A stretch of DNA of 64,000 nucleotides from Nephrocerus scutellatus (lineage: Eukaryota; Arthropoda; Insecta; Diptera; Pipunculidae): positions 66,329,067 to 66,393,066 of the forward strand of contig OX352763.1 in assembly GCA_947095585.1 (NCBI GenBank). The letters are read 5' to 3'. This document shows positions 33,676 through 43,780 of this stretch, piece after piece. The translations under genes and the position numbers were made by a program. Position 1 is the first letter of the stretch. Each line of letters starts with the position of its first letter. The notes under the pieces are model-generated. The model was not told the origin of the DNA, made no database searches, and saw nothing but the letters and a program-made list of their open reading frames with translations.

Positions 33676-34842
33676 ATGGAAGAGCACGGTTCTTTGGTAG
33701 AAAATCTTTATGCCATCGTAAAAAATCTAAGGAAGGACGGACCAAATAGAAAAGAAACGAGGGAATTAGGAGAAAAGAAGTTAGAACAAGTTCATGAAAT
33801 TTTTAGACAGGCACAAATTATAGCAAAACTCCTAGAAGAAACCATACCGGAAAAAAAAGAACTCAATATACTATATAAAAAACTACACAGTTATAAGATA
33901 GAAGCAATAGATAGAATTGAAAAAAGTATAATACAGGAAGAAGTAACAAAAGAGACAGATGGTGCACCAAATGAAACAATAGCAGACGTAGGTAAAATGA
34001 CGGACGAATTTAGTTTCAGCTTCGCTCAGAAGCTACCAACCCTTACATGTGAGGAAGAGGGTAAAAGACTAGAAAACATCAGGGATTTTTTAAACACTAT
34101 TGAGTTTTATTACGATACACTCTCCCCGACCGCAAAACAAACCCTAATAAAATTCTTACTTAAATGCAAAATTCAAGGTAAGGCACTCACCGAGTTGGGA
34201 AGTCAGAAACCAGAAGATTTTGCACAATTAAAAAAATACCTAACAGAAAAATGCGGACCTAAAGAAACCATTGAACTAATACAAACAAAACTTAGTAGGA
34301 CTCATCAGGGAAACCGACCTATAAGAGAATTCGTAACGGACATCGAGACATTAGTAACTAAAATGACAGACCTGGAGGTAGCTTGCCATGATGAAAGCAC
34401 CCGAGCAACATTAACCACAGCCAATGATCGTAGGGAATTAGCTTTCCTAAAAAGGGGGGTGAATGACAGACTACATATTATACTTGACAGCGCCAGACAC
34501 ACGACTTTTCAAGAAGCAGCACAGCACCTGCTGGAAATAGACCAAGGGTCAACAAATTCATCGATTAACTATCTCAATTACAACCAGACCGTTAGAGGAC
34601 AGAACCTTTGGGAACAGAGCTTTAGAGACCAGAACTTTAGAGGAAACAACTTTAGAGGACAAAACTTTAGAGGACAAAACTTTAGAGGACAGAACTTTAG
34701 AGGACAAAACTTTGGAGGACAACACTTTAAAGAGCAAAATATTAGAGGGCAAAACTTTAGAGGACGGTACGACAATAACATGACCAACGGTTACAACTCC
34801 AATAACGATAACAGAGTCATTCCACGCGAGCTACCAGAATAG
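33676..34842 (+). CDS. Gyp-Y Gag, zinc-knuckle-free, with RGQNF repeats
   Basis: An intact 388-codon frame. Residues 1-110 are helical and charged. Residues 115-290 form the capsid-like region, including FLLKCKIQGKALTELGS and REFVTDIETLVTKM, as in 17.6-like Gag. From about residue 300 the tail is made of tandem RGQNF units (34596-34770) followed by Asn-rich sequence. No CCHC knuckle is present; the Arg/Gly/Gln/Asn/Phe-rich tail probably replaces it as the RNA-binding part. The ATG at 33676 follows a stop closely and is the first in frame. Confidence 0.85.
   Translation: MEEHGSLVENLYAIVKNLRKDGPNRKETRELGEKKLEQVHEIFRQAQIIAKLLEETIPEKKELNILYKKLHSYKIEAIDRIEKSIIQEEVTKETDGAPNETIADVGKMTDEFSFSFAQKLPTLTCEEEGKRLENIRDFLNTIEFYYDTLSPTAKQTLIKFLLKCKIQGKALTELGSQKPEDFAQLKKYLTEKCGPKETIELIQTKLSRTHQGNRPIREFVTDIETLVTKMTDLEVACHDESTRATLTTANDRRELAFLKRGVNDRLHIILDSARHTTFQEAAQHLLEIDQGSTNSSINYLNYNQTVRGQNLWEQSFRDQNFRGNNFRGQNFRGQNFRGQNFRGQNFGGQHFKEQNIRGQNFRGRYDNNMTNGYNSNNDNRVIPRELPE
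34596..34770 (+). repeat. 15-bp coding repeats for RGQNF in Gyp-Y Gag
   Basis: The unit AACTTTAGAGGACA(A/G) repeats about eleven times with minor changes. It codes for N-F-R-G-Q and its variants (FRDQN, FGGQH, FKEQN). Minus-strand frames 34558-34752 and 34578-34787 are mirror readings of this repeat. Confidence 0.9.
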
Positions 34843-35455
34843 CAACTACCGCCAGAATAACGACTACCGCCAGAATAACGATAATAGAAACTACGTCCCG
34901 AATAGAAATATTAAAAATAATAATAATAGTAGGGCATTCCCGATACCCGTCGATGGTATTATTGGAGCAAACTTCCTAATGGAGTTTGGTGCGGTAATCG
35001 ATCTAGAAAACTTACATTTAAATTTCAAAATTAATAACAGACAACTTGCGGTACCGATGTATGTGCAACATATTTTAAATAACATAACAGTGTCTCCAAG
35101 ATGTGAAGCTACATATTGGGTGAATACAAAGCATATAGATTCCAGAATATTTTATCCTCAGGAATTGTGCAAAGGTGTTTACATGGCTGGATCCATATCT
35201 ACAGCCATACAAGGAAAATTCCCAATCAAAATTCTCAACACTCGCGAAACTGCTGTAAACCTTAAATGGACAGAACCAATATCATTCCCAGCATCCGAGC
35301 ATTACGTTTTACAGTACAAAAAGGAAGACGCTGTACCAAGCACGAGAATAAAGAAGTTACTAAGCGAAATTAATTTCGATACACTGAATAATGAGGAGAG
35401 AACTGAAATCGAGTCAATATGCACAAAATTCCACGATATTTTTCACTTGGAATGA
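34843..35455 (+). pseudogene. Gyp-Y protease remnant and pol linker
   Basis: After gag, a pol frame begins near 34940 with DGIIGANFLMEFGAVIDLEN, the C-terminal protease helix of the 17.6 group, followed by the protease-RT linker ending FHDIFHLE. The catalytic D-T-G part that should come before it is absent; only about 100 bases, mostly AATAACGA-type repeats, separate it from gag. A TGA at 35453-35455 interrupts the frame, which then continues into RT. Confidence 0.7.
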
Positions 35456-37056
35456 GACAAGTTAACTTACACTCACATAGGACAAGCAGATATAACAGTA
35501 AAAGAGGGAGCGACACCAAAATATACTAAATCCTACCGATTACCACATACACAAAAACAGGATATAAAAAACGAAATCGACAACATGCTAGAAAATGACA
35601 TAATAGAACCATCAGTATCCGCTTGGAACTCTCCCATACTCGTAGTACCAAAAAAGAGAGATCCCGTTACCAATCAGCAAAAATTCCGAATGGTTATAGA
35701 TTACAGGAACGTAAATGAGAGAAAAGAAGACGACAAATTCCCGTTAACCCATATTAGTGACATTTACGACATGGTAGGATGAGCAGTATATTTTTCATGT
35801 ATTGATTTAAGTCAAGGATATTACCAAATGGAATTGGAACCAAAAAGTAGACCTATGACAGAATTTTCAACGGAGGACGGTCACTATCAGCTAAAACGAC
35901 TACCAATGGGACTAAAAATCTCAACAAGCAAATACTCAAGGATGATGTCAATAGCGATGGCCGGACTTACGTACTCACGCTGTTTCGTCTACCTTGATGA
36001 CTTAATAGTGTTTGGTAAGAACTTGATAGATCATAACAAAAATCTGATAGACGTGTTCAAACGACTTAGGGAAGTAAACTTAAAAATTCATCCAAGAAAG
36101 TGTGCATTCCTACGAAAAAAAGTATTGTATCTAGGGCACATTATTTCCGAAAAGGGAATTCACCCAGATCCGACAAAATCTGCAGCAATAAGCATTTATC
36201 CTACCCCAACAAATGCAGACGATGTAAGAAGATTCTTAGCATTTGCTAATTACTACCGTAAATTTATTTCAAACTTTGCTACAATAGCCATCCCACTCAA
36301 CAAATTACTTAGAAAAAACGTAGAATTCAATTTTGACCAAAACTGTAACAAATCTTTTCAACTTCTTAAAACAATCCTTGCTAGTCCCTAAATTTTACAT
36401 TTCCCAAATTTCGACAAAGAATTCATTTTACGGACAGACGCCTCAGGTTTTGCACTAGGGGCAGTATTGTCCAATTTCGATGACAAACCTATTGCTTATG
36501 CGAGTAAAACTCTGAATAGCGCCGAGAAGAATTATAGCACTATAGAAAAAGAGTTACTGGCAATAGTATGGGCAATAAAACACTACCGACCATATTTGTT
36601 TGGAAGAAAATTCAAAATTATAACAGACCATAGACCATTAGTTTACCTTTTTTCCCTTAAGGAACCCTCAAGTAGATTAACAAAATTCAGACTGCTACTA
36701 GAAGAATATAATTTTCACATTGAATATACACCCGGAAAAGATAATTGCACAGCTGACGCTTTAAGTCGCATTAAATGGGATTCTGACCAACTTAAAGAAC
36801 TACACGTATGTGTCATAACAAGATCTAAAACACAAGCAGAGAAGTCAATACAGAAAAATATAACCGACAGACAGGAAACGGTGAACGGGAAACGAAATAA
36901 TCGTGTAATTGCAGAGCTACTCAAGCCACCAGAGCATGGAAATAAAATAAATGAGCTAAAAATATGTAACAGTTTCGAGGACAAGGAATATCAGATAAAA
37001 GATATAGATATAATCCTGGGACCCAACAAAGTTTTGGCATACGTCCCAGTGAAGAA
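35456..37056 (+). pseudogene. Gyp-Y reverse transcriptase and RNase H
   Basis: One frame (shared with the protease remnant) carries the whole RT and RNase H. Landmarks are WNSPILVVPKKRD, SCIDLSQGYYQMEL, CFVYLDDLIVFG with YLDD at 35990-36001, FLAFANYYRKFI, then RNase H with LRTDASGFALGAVLS, EKELLAIVWA, TDHRPLVYL and CTADALSRI. Nonsense codons are the TGA at 35780-35782 and TAA at 36389-36391. The frame stays open to 37243, but its last part runs past the frameshift near 37060-37110 and is not real. The low number of lesions shows that this insertion is younger than Osv-B. Confidence 0.9.
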
Positions 37057-38361
37057 TTGTATACTCCTAAGAAGGGACAAGGATGGCACTACAGCCCGAT
37101 CGACATCATTTTGCGATTTGTTGTCGAGGGACGTGCATCGCATCTGCGGACCATTAATAAATTATACATTACAAAAGAAGAAATTAAGAAACTCGAAGAC
37201 GGCCGTCGAGAATACAATATTCGCGAGTTGCAAAAAATCTTAGGAGATATGTTTAACAAAAGTAATGTAAAGGTGCACCTAATAGATAAATGTATAGAAA
37301 TTACAGATCCTCATAAAAAGAAAATATTGCTCAACGATTATCATATATTACCAAGAAATGGACATGCAGGAATAAACCGCATGATGAAAACGATTAAACA
37401 AAAATACTTCTGGACAGGAATGCAGAACGACATAGCTACATACGTAAAGCATTGCACCATATGCCAAAAGAATAAACATATTACACCCAAGAAACAACCA
37501 ATGGAAATAACATCAACTGCAGAATCAAGTTTTGACAAAATATATTTGGACTTAGTAGGTCCTCTAGACGAATCGGTGAATGGATATAGGTACGAACTGA
37601 CCAAATTCACGGAAGCTATTCCAATTCGAAATAAGGAAGCTGGTACAGTAGCCAAAGGTCTAGTAGAATGTTTCATCCTTAGATATGGAGTTCCAAAAAC
37701 TGTAGCCTCTGATCAAGGAACAGAATTTATAAACAAAATCTTTAAGGATATGTGCAAATTATTGAAAATAGAACAATTGCAATCTACAGCCTACCATCAC
37801 GAAAGTATAGGAGCGTTAGAAAATCCCCATAAAGTTCTCGGAGCATACCTCAGGAGCTATGTACCCGATAAATATACAGACTGGTGTACTTGGTTACCAT
37901 ATTACGTTTTTTGCTACAACACCCCAGTACATACGGAAACAGGGTATACACCATTTGAATTAGTATTCGGCCGACGATTTTCCATACCTTCAAACTTAAC
38001 AAGACATGTAGAACCGAGATACAACTACGAAGATTACGTAATTGACTTAAGAGAAAAGTTACAAATAGCTCACAGAGATACAAGAGATACACTTCTAGAC
38101 AGAAAAAACGATAGGAAAACTGACTACGATAGGAAGGCTAGAAGCAAACAAACTAGTTTTGAAGTAAGTAGTTTAGTTTTGCTAAGAAATGAGAATAGAA
38201 GAAAACTGGATCCTATTTACATAGGGCCATATGAAGTGTTATCTGAAGAAGGAGTAAATTGCGTAATAAAATACGAGGGAAAGAAAACGAAGGTCCATAA
38301 AAACCGATTGAAGAAATTTTATGTGTATATATTAAAACAGTTCTTATTCAGTTTAGACTAA
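37057..38361 (+). pseudogene. Gyp-Y integrase
   Basis: A frame of 434 codons; the first about 15 are out of frame with the true protein. The integrase shows the HHCC domain (GHAGINRMMKTIKQKYFWTG, HCTICQKNK), the core with first Asp in YLDLVGPL, second in ASDQGTEF and Glu in IGALENPHK, and the C-terminal domain (KNRLKKFY). The third motif reads HHESIGALENPHKVL, a variant of the common HPQSNGALERSH; the catalytic Glu is kept. There is a small deletion near YRYELTKFTEAIP, where a hydrophobic strand and an Asp-rich turn are normally seen. The integrase frame ends at 38361 and no envelope frame follows. Confidence 0.85.
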
Positions 38362-38365
38362 AATA

Positions 38366-38402
38366 TAATTTTTTAAAAAAAAAAAAAAAAAAAGAAGGGA
38401 GA
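38366..38402 (+). other. Polypurine tract of Gyp-Y
   Basis: A long A-run followed by AGAAGGGAGAG lies directly after the integrase stop, the expected place for the plus-strand primer tract before a 3' LTR. Confidence 0.6.
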
Positions 38403-38420
38403 GAGCATGCGCATGCCATA

Positions 38421-38724
38421 GAATAGGATAGAAATAAGTATTTTCAGAATAAATATTATAAACATTAGGAAGTATTATGAATAAGAATAATCCTTAGAAT
38501 AGGATAGAAATAAGTATTTTCAGAATAAATATTATAAACATTAGGAAGTATTAGGAATAAGAATAATCCATAGAATAGGATAGAAATAAGTATTTTCAGA
38601 ATAAATATTATAAACATTAGGAAGTATTAGGAATAAGAATAATCCATAGAATAGGATAGAAATAAGTATTTTCAGAATAAATATTATAAACATTAGGAAT
38701 TATTAGGAATAAGAATAGTCAATA
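38421..38724 (+). repeat. Four 76-bp tandem repeats in Gyp-Y 3' region
   Basis: GAATAGGATAGAAATAAGTA begins units at 38421, 38497, 38573 and 38649 at an exact 76-base period; a degenerate fifth piece follows to about 38765. The units are almost identical, so the expansion is recent. They lie just after the polypurine tract, the U3 position, but are absent from the 5' LTR. Confidence 0.9.
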
Positions 38725-38971
38725 GAATAGAAATAAGTAATTAGTAAACAGAATAGGAATGAGAAACCATAAAGATCAAATTACTTTAAAAATTATAATT
38801 ATTATTATTACCATTTTCTTTTCCTAATAGTAAACAGTAGTAAACCAAAAAAAATAAGCAAAGCAAAATCTTACAACAAAATTGTAATTAACCTTAGCAA
38901 ATAAATTATTCAACATGAATAAAAACCGAACTAATAATTATAAAAAAAAACCAAAAAAAAATTATAATAGC

Positions 38972-39617
38972 AAAACCCACACATATTGTTTAATAGCATA
39001 CTCGGTGCATGGGCACAAAAAATATAAAACATCTCCAATAGCATAATTTATGACCAGCGGTCGCTCGCCTATGAAAATAAATATGCAGTCTAAGCATCAT
39101 GGGCAACCGACCGCCGACCGCTTAGAACGTTAATTACCCTTTCCATGCAATGTGCTGAGTAAGCGGCGCATGGAAATGGTAATGAAATAATAAGGTCGTT
39201 CGCTTGTGGAGAAAAAAAAATGTCAACACAGCAGAATAGGCGAGCGAACCCAAAAACACTTGACGCGGTCGGTCATAAATTACGTACATACATACATGCA
39301 CTATGCTGATAAGGCAATATTAGGGAAAATATGAATATCGATGAGTAGGCATTCCAGAGTCGATGTATGGTCAAAAATCGATCAGTAAATTGGTATAAAA
39401 GAAGGAAAAATTGTCAAATCAAAGTGAACGTTGAACTAGAAAACCTCGTCTTATTTTAATTTTCCTTGTAAAAAAATATCATCCTGATACTGACACCCTA
39501 AGGAGCTCCAGCTTTTGGGTTAGCGGTTATACGACAACACGCCGAACGCAGTCAAGTATCGAGTTTGATACAAACTCTAACAGCAAAGGTTGGCTTCGGA
39601 AAAGGACCAACTTTACA
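38972..39617 (+). mobile_element. Gyp-Y 3' LTR (partly matching)
   Basis: 38972-39582 matches 31912-32398 and carries a TATAAAAG box at 39394-39401. The block 39053-39193 is present here but deleted in the 5' LTR between short ATGA repeats. The last 35 bases (39583-39617) have no match in the 5' LTR, yet they precede the GCGT target duplication. The first about 245 bases of the 5' LTR are not found here. Confidence 0.7.
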
Positions 39618-40297
39618 GCGTTCCATCAAATTCCGTTAGAGGTGAATTCTCGAGACAAAACGGCTTTCACTTTGTGTATCTGGATGACCTACTGGTTATC
39701 ACCGACACCTTCGATAAGCATCTCCTAGTTTTGGAGAAGATAGCTTCACATTTACGGAAAGCTGGTCTAGCGATTAACCTTACTAAAAGCAAATTTTGCT
39801 TGAAGGAAGTGAAGTATGTGGGATATGTGGTTGGTTATGGAGTGTTGAAGGCCGATCTGGATAAGGTAGTTGCCATAATGGAGTTTCCAACTCCAAGGTC
39901 TGTTCGGCAATTGAGAAGATTCCTCGGAATGGCAGGATGGTATCGACGCTTTATAGCCAGCTTCGCTGTCATAACTCACCCTCTTACTGAACTCCTTAAA
40001 AAGTCGAAATCTTTCGTTTGGTAGGTCGAAGCCGAGAATGCTTTTAATGAGCTCAAACAACGATTGACATCAGCACCGGTATTGGTTAACCCTGACTTCA
40101 ATAAACCCTTTCTATTACAATGCAATGCGAGCCAGGATGGTATCGGCAGCGTCCTTGCCCAAGTGACTGAGCGCGGTGACGAAGTCCCTGTGGCTTTTAT
40201 GTCCCAGAAGTTTAATAAAGCCCAGCGGAATTATAGTGTCACGGAGCAAGAATGCCTAGCTGTGGTCCTGAGTGTAAAGAAATTTCGTGCATATATT
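39618..40297 (+). pseudogene. Osv-B RT C-terminal part and RNase H N-terminal part
   Basis: Osv-B pol continues after the Gyp-Y insertion with FHQIPLEVNSRDKTAF, then jumps to FVYLDDLLVI (YLDD at 39677-39688). The intervening palm segment, about 35 residues present in Osv-A, is deleted at 39670. The thumb (RRFLGMAGWYRRFI) follows; a TAG at 40022-40024 falls in the connection, and RNase H begins with CNASQDGIGSVLAQ (first catalytic Asp replaced by Asn) and EQECLAVV. The sequence is cut at KKFRAYI near 40297 by the next insertion; it resumes at about 56720. Confidence 0.8.
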
Positions 40298-40972
40298 TGT
40301 TTTAACGCCTGTGTGAGTAACCGTGCTTCCTTATACCTAAGGGAAGAGTTACTTGGGCGGAGAGTTAAACCCAATTTTTATAATTCTATATGATTTTATT
40401 TAGATATAATATTTTTGGTTATATACTTCTAGGGAGTCCCGCTGTGTTTAGCGTGGCTGCGACCTCTACTAGATAGTTTAGAATGTTAAATTTATTTTAT
40501 ATTTCTTATTATAAAATCCTATGGAGGCCCGCTGTCTTTAGCGTGCCTGCGATCTCTACTAGAATTACCTCCTGGCTTAGACTTCGGATTAACTCTGTAT
40601 TTATTATGGTTCTAGAGAGGCCCGCTGTCTTCAGCTTGGCTGCGACCTTTTCTAGAATGTATTGGATTAACTCTGACTTTTCAACTCGATTTCACTACCC
40701 TTTTATACGCTCAAATACAAACGATCTTTGTCCCCAAATCAAACGCAGTTTACGGAAATGCACTTATCAGCAGTATTTCCCAATATCGATAAATCAAATA
40801 ATTAATGCTCCAGATATAGTGCGATGCACTATTAACTGCGTAAGCAATTAAATTATTGCCCAATATCGATAATATTAGGCTGAGTAATTAAGTCGGTAAA
40901 TTATTACACATTATAAATGCATCAGCATAAAATTCGTCAATGGCTCTGGATATAGTTCATACACCCAGCTGT
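40298..40972 (+). other. Unidentified insert in Osv-B RNase H, left part
   Basis: Begins TGTTTTAACGCCTGTGTGAG right where Osv-B coding stops. It contains three spaced copies (about 40434, 40523, 40617; period about 90) of a word like GGAGGCCCGCTGTCTTTAGC followed by TGGCTGCGACCTCTACTAG. No coding capacity is recognised. It looks like LTR or leader DNA of an unknown element, which Gyp-Z later entered at 40973. Its right part is 56376 to about 56719. Confidence 0.5.
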
Positions 40973-42663
40973 TGTGAAGGGAAAATTTGCCACACACAAT
41001 TTAACAAATTTTTCCACACATTATTTTGGTACGCAACCATTTTTTTTTGTACACAACACTTTTTTGAATTAAATAAAACTTGCATACATATTACAAAGAA
41101 AACGTTTACCATAATGTTCTTATACCTAGCAACATGTTTCCCACTCTTTTATGTGGTAAATTACTCGCCGGAAATACTCTCGGCTAATGGTACACAGGTT
41201 CTCTATATTTTCTTCTTTCGTTCCTCTCACAACGCGTAAATTCACCACGCACAACCAATACACGCCATCATCAAGCAGCTGAGTGAGAGAATGACGACAC
41301 ACATACAGCACAAGACCACACAGACTAGGGATACCCCGATCATGACTAATGAGTAAACGCACCCACATACATGCAGAAGCACACAGCATCATTGGAGAAA
41401 ACAAAAACAACATGCATACCTTTAGCATCAGACAAGTCGAGGGGGACAACAACAACAAGCATGCAGTGTAAGATGGCGCAGACCCCCGAAGAAAGCAACA
41501 ACAAACAACATGCAAAACATGATAGCGGACAATTAGAAGTCTGCAGCATTATTCGACAGCCGAACGAAAACAACAACAAACAACACGGCATACATTCAGA
41601 AGTCCGCAGCGTTGTTAGAAAAGCAACAAAAAAACACATGCAATGTACGACAGCACTAATTTTTTAGGTAAACCAACAAACAATAAACGAGCAAAAACAA
41701 CAACAACACTACACCGATCATGCGATGTAGCGCAGTCCCGTATCCCTGCATCAACGGGATCTTGGAACTAACAAACAACAAAGAGGCAACAACAACACTA
41801 CCAAGTCCCACCGATCATGTGATGTAGCGGATTTCCCTATCGCTGCACCAACGGGATCACGAACCTGCAAAACATCGAGCGCAGCAATACTGACCGGCCG
41901 GACCAAACAACAACAACCATATCACATCAAAGGAAACAACAACAACAGGCGAGTTAGCGGATTTCCTCATCGTTGCAACAACGGGATTTCTACACCCGAT
42001 GGAGGACTATAAAAGGCCAGCAGTCCTAACAATCGCCCTTCTTTCCTAGAAATCCCTCTTTCCGGCAACAAGTCAGAGTGAATGGTTCAAGAGCGAAGTC
42101 CTTGCCTTCATTTCACACTTTACGCCAGTATTTATCTTAACGATTGAAGGTTCAAGAGCGAAGTCCTTGCCTTCACGCCCACGCTTTACGCTAGACATTA
42201 TCCACGCTTTACGCTAAATTGGAGGTTCAAGAGCGAAGTCCTTGCCTTCACGCCCACGCTTTACGCTAGACATTATCCACGCTTTACGCCAGATTGGAGG
42301 TTCAAGAGCGAAGTCCTTGCCTTCACGCCCACGCTTTACGCTAGACATTATCCACGCTTTACGCTAGATTGGAGGTTCAAGAGCGAAGTCCTTGCCTTCA
42401 CGCCCACGCTCTACGCGAGAACAGACTATAATCCCTCCTGGAGATACGTCGTTCTCCTTTAATCATAATTGAAACTAATACAGTAAAATAATATATCGCT
42501 TTAAATAAACGATAATTTTAAGTGTACAGATTAAGCGAAGAACAAATAAAGAACGATTGAATTCCATTCCCAACTAAAAACAAATTCTTTTTATTGAAAC
42601 GACCCTAATAGAAGGAACCCTGGTCACACTGAATTTTAACCCGGCCGGGAAAACTTCGTTACA
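40973..42663 (+). mobile_element. Gyp-Z LTR1 (1691 bp)
   Basis: Begins TGTGAAGGGAAAATTTGCCA and ends TCGTTACA. A TATAAAAG box lies at 42008-42015. 75-bp tandem repeats with GGTTCAAGAGCGAAGTCCTT begin at 42149, 42224, 42299 and 42374, with a variant at 42084. CAACAACA-rich stretches fill 41390-41940. Frames 40940-41239, 41126-41667 and similar are not genes. AATAAAGAACG near 42546 may hold the poly-A signal. Confidence 0.85.
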
Positions 42664-42665
42664 AT

Positions 42666-42683
42666 TGGCGCCCGAGCAGGGAC
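42666..42683 (+). other. Gyp-Z copy A primer-binding site (tRNA-Lys type)
   Basis: TGGCGCCCGAGCAGGGAC lies two bases after the LTR end TTACA. It differs by one base from the tRNA-Lys3 site known from lentiviruses and some insect elements. The same site in copy B is at 49457-49474. Confidence 0.9.
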
Positions 42684-42746
42684 CCTGGAATTTGATAGCG
42701 AAAAGAAACTACACCATCAAAGAAATATCCGAACTAGAAAACCACG

Positions 42747-43780
42747 ATGGTTAAGACCAGCTGGATTTATACACTGTCAAAAGAGGAGCTGAAGAGCTAC
42801 ATGAGCGAGTTCCGAATCGACAGCAACGGTGCAGTGGAAGAGTTAAGGAAAAGGTTTTCCAGCTATGTTTCGGGACGAGACGTTACGTCGGAGGACGAGA
42901 TACGCCTAAGTGAGCTCGAGGAGAAGCATAGACGCAGCTCGTCACCAGTGCCCCTGATAACTCTAAACCCGTCTGAAGCTACGGCATGCGACGAACTAAA
43001 GACAACCATCAGGGCAACATCTCCGACACCACCGGAACTGGTTCCTACGCGAAGCAGGACGGACACGAAAGTTACATCGTACGCTCAGATAATGGACCAA
43101 GTGAGGAAGTGGTCGTTGAAGTACGATGGCGGTAAGGAGCCTCTTCTATTCATCGACAGGCTAGAAGAACTTGCGGATGCCTACTGCTTAAACAGGGACC
43201 TCCTGCCCAGGACCGTGCCGGAACTACTCCGTGACCGTGCATTATTATGGTTCCGCAACAACAACCGAAAATGGAAGACCTGGAACGCCTTCACAAAAGA
43301 CTTTCTACAGTTCTTCCTGCCCTCCAGGTACTGGGAACACTTGGAAGACGAAATTCGCCAACGCCAGCAAAACGCGCTTCAAGGATTTCGTAATCATAAT
43401 GCAAAACCTCATGAGACACGCAAACTACACCAGTACACAACAAGCCGAAAGTATCTTCTGAAACTGCCGTCAAGAGTACCAGTACTACATCCGGAGGAAG
43501 GATTTTAGGGACCTCCACGAACTCATCGGCCTGGCAGAAGACTTTGAAGGCATCGCTGGAGCAGTAGAACCTATCAAACCCCCGCTTCGACCCAGACAAC
43601 CCGAAAGGAATTTAATGGTAGCAGAAAATATGGAAGCACGGATAAATGTAAGGACAGCTTGCTTGCGATGTGGCCATGACGGACACATGAGGCGGGACTG
43701 TCGTAACCCCCAAACCATCTTCTGTTGGGACTGCGGCCTGCGAAATGTTCGGACCGTGGAGTGCTGCCGGAAACGCGTCG
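42747..43780 (+). pseudogene. Gyp-Z copy A Gag
   Basis: The ATG at 42747 opens a 253-codon frame. Residues 8-38 (LSKEELKSYMSEFRIDSNGA) look like a SAP-type helix pair; residues 110-215 are capsid (YAQIMDQVRKWSLKYDGG, FLQFFLPSRYWEHLEDEIRQ). Near 43383 the sensible protein moves to the frame of 43231-43461 and later to the CCHC frame (CLRCGHDGHMRRDC, CWDCGLRNVRTVECC, 43660-43765). A TGA inside SIF (43459-43461) stops copy A only. The switch near 43383 is shared with copy B. Confidence 0.85.

Larger units (their letters stand above)
31666..39617 (+). mobile_element. Gyp-Y: 17.6-like Gypsy retrotransposon inserted in Osv-B
   Basis: A 7952-bp insertion flanked by the 4-bp target duplication GCGT (31662-31665 and 39618-39621). 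Osv-B coding sense resumes exactly at the right-hand GCGT. Ends are TGTGAGGG and TTTACA. Content in order: LTR-like region, two or three small basic ORFs, a small myristoylation-motif ORF, Gag without zinc knuckles, one pol frame (protease remnant, RT, RNase H), integrase, polypurine tract, 76-bp tandem repeats and a 3' LTR-like region. There is no envelope ORF. The two LTR regions match only over part of their length, so the element may be a recombinant. Confidence 0.85.

Noticed and set aside
34558..34787. Repetitive minus-strand frames with KVLSS or FCPLK repeats
   Set aside because: Mirror readings of the RGQNF-coding repeat.
41126..41667. Overlapping frames of 97-165 codons in the Gyp-Z LTRs (also 48118-48860 and 54969-55576)
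   Set aside because: LTR sequence with CAACAACA and TGTTGTTG repeats; long frames come from lack of stops and not from coding.
42149..42425. CRISPR-like array of regular repeats
   Set aside because: The repeats are contiguous 75-bp tandem units without unique spacers, in a eukaryotic LTR.
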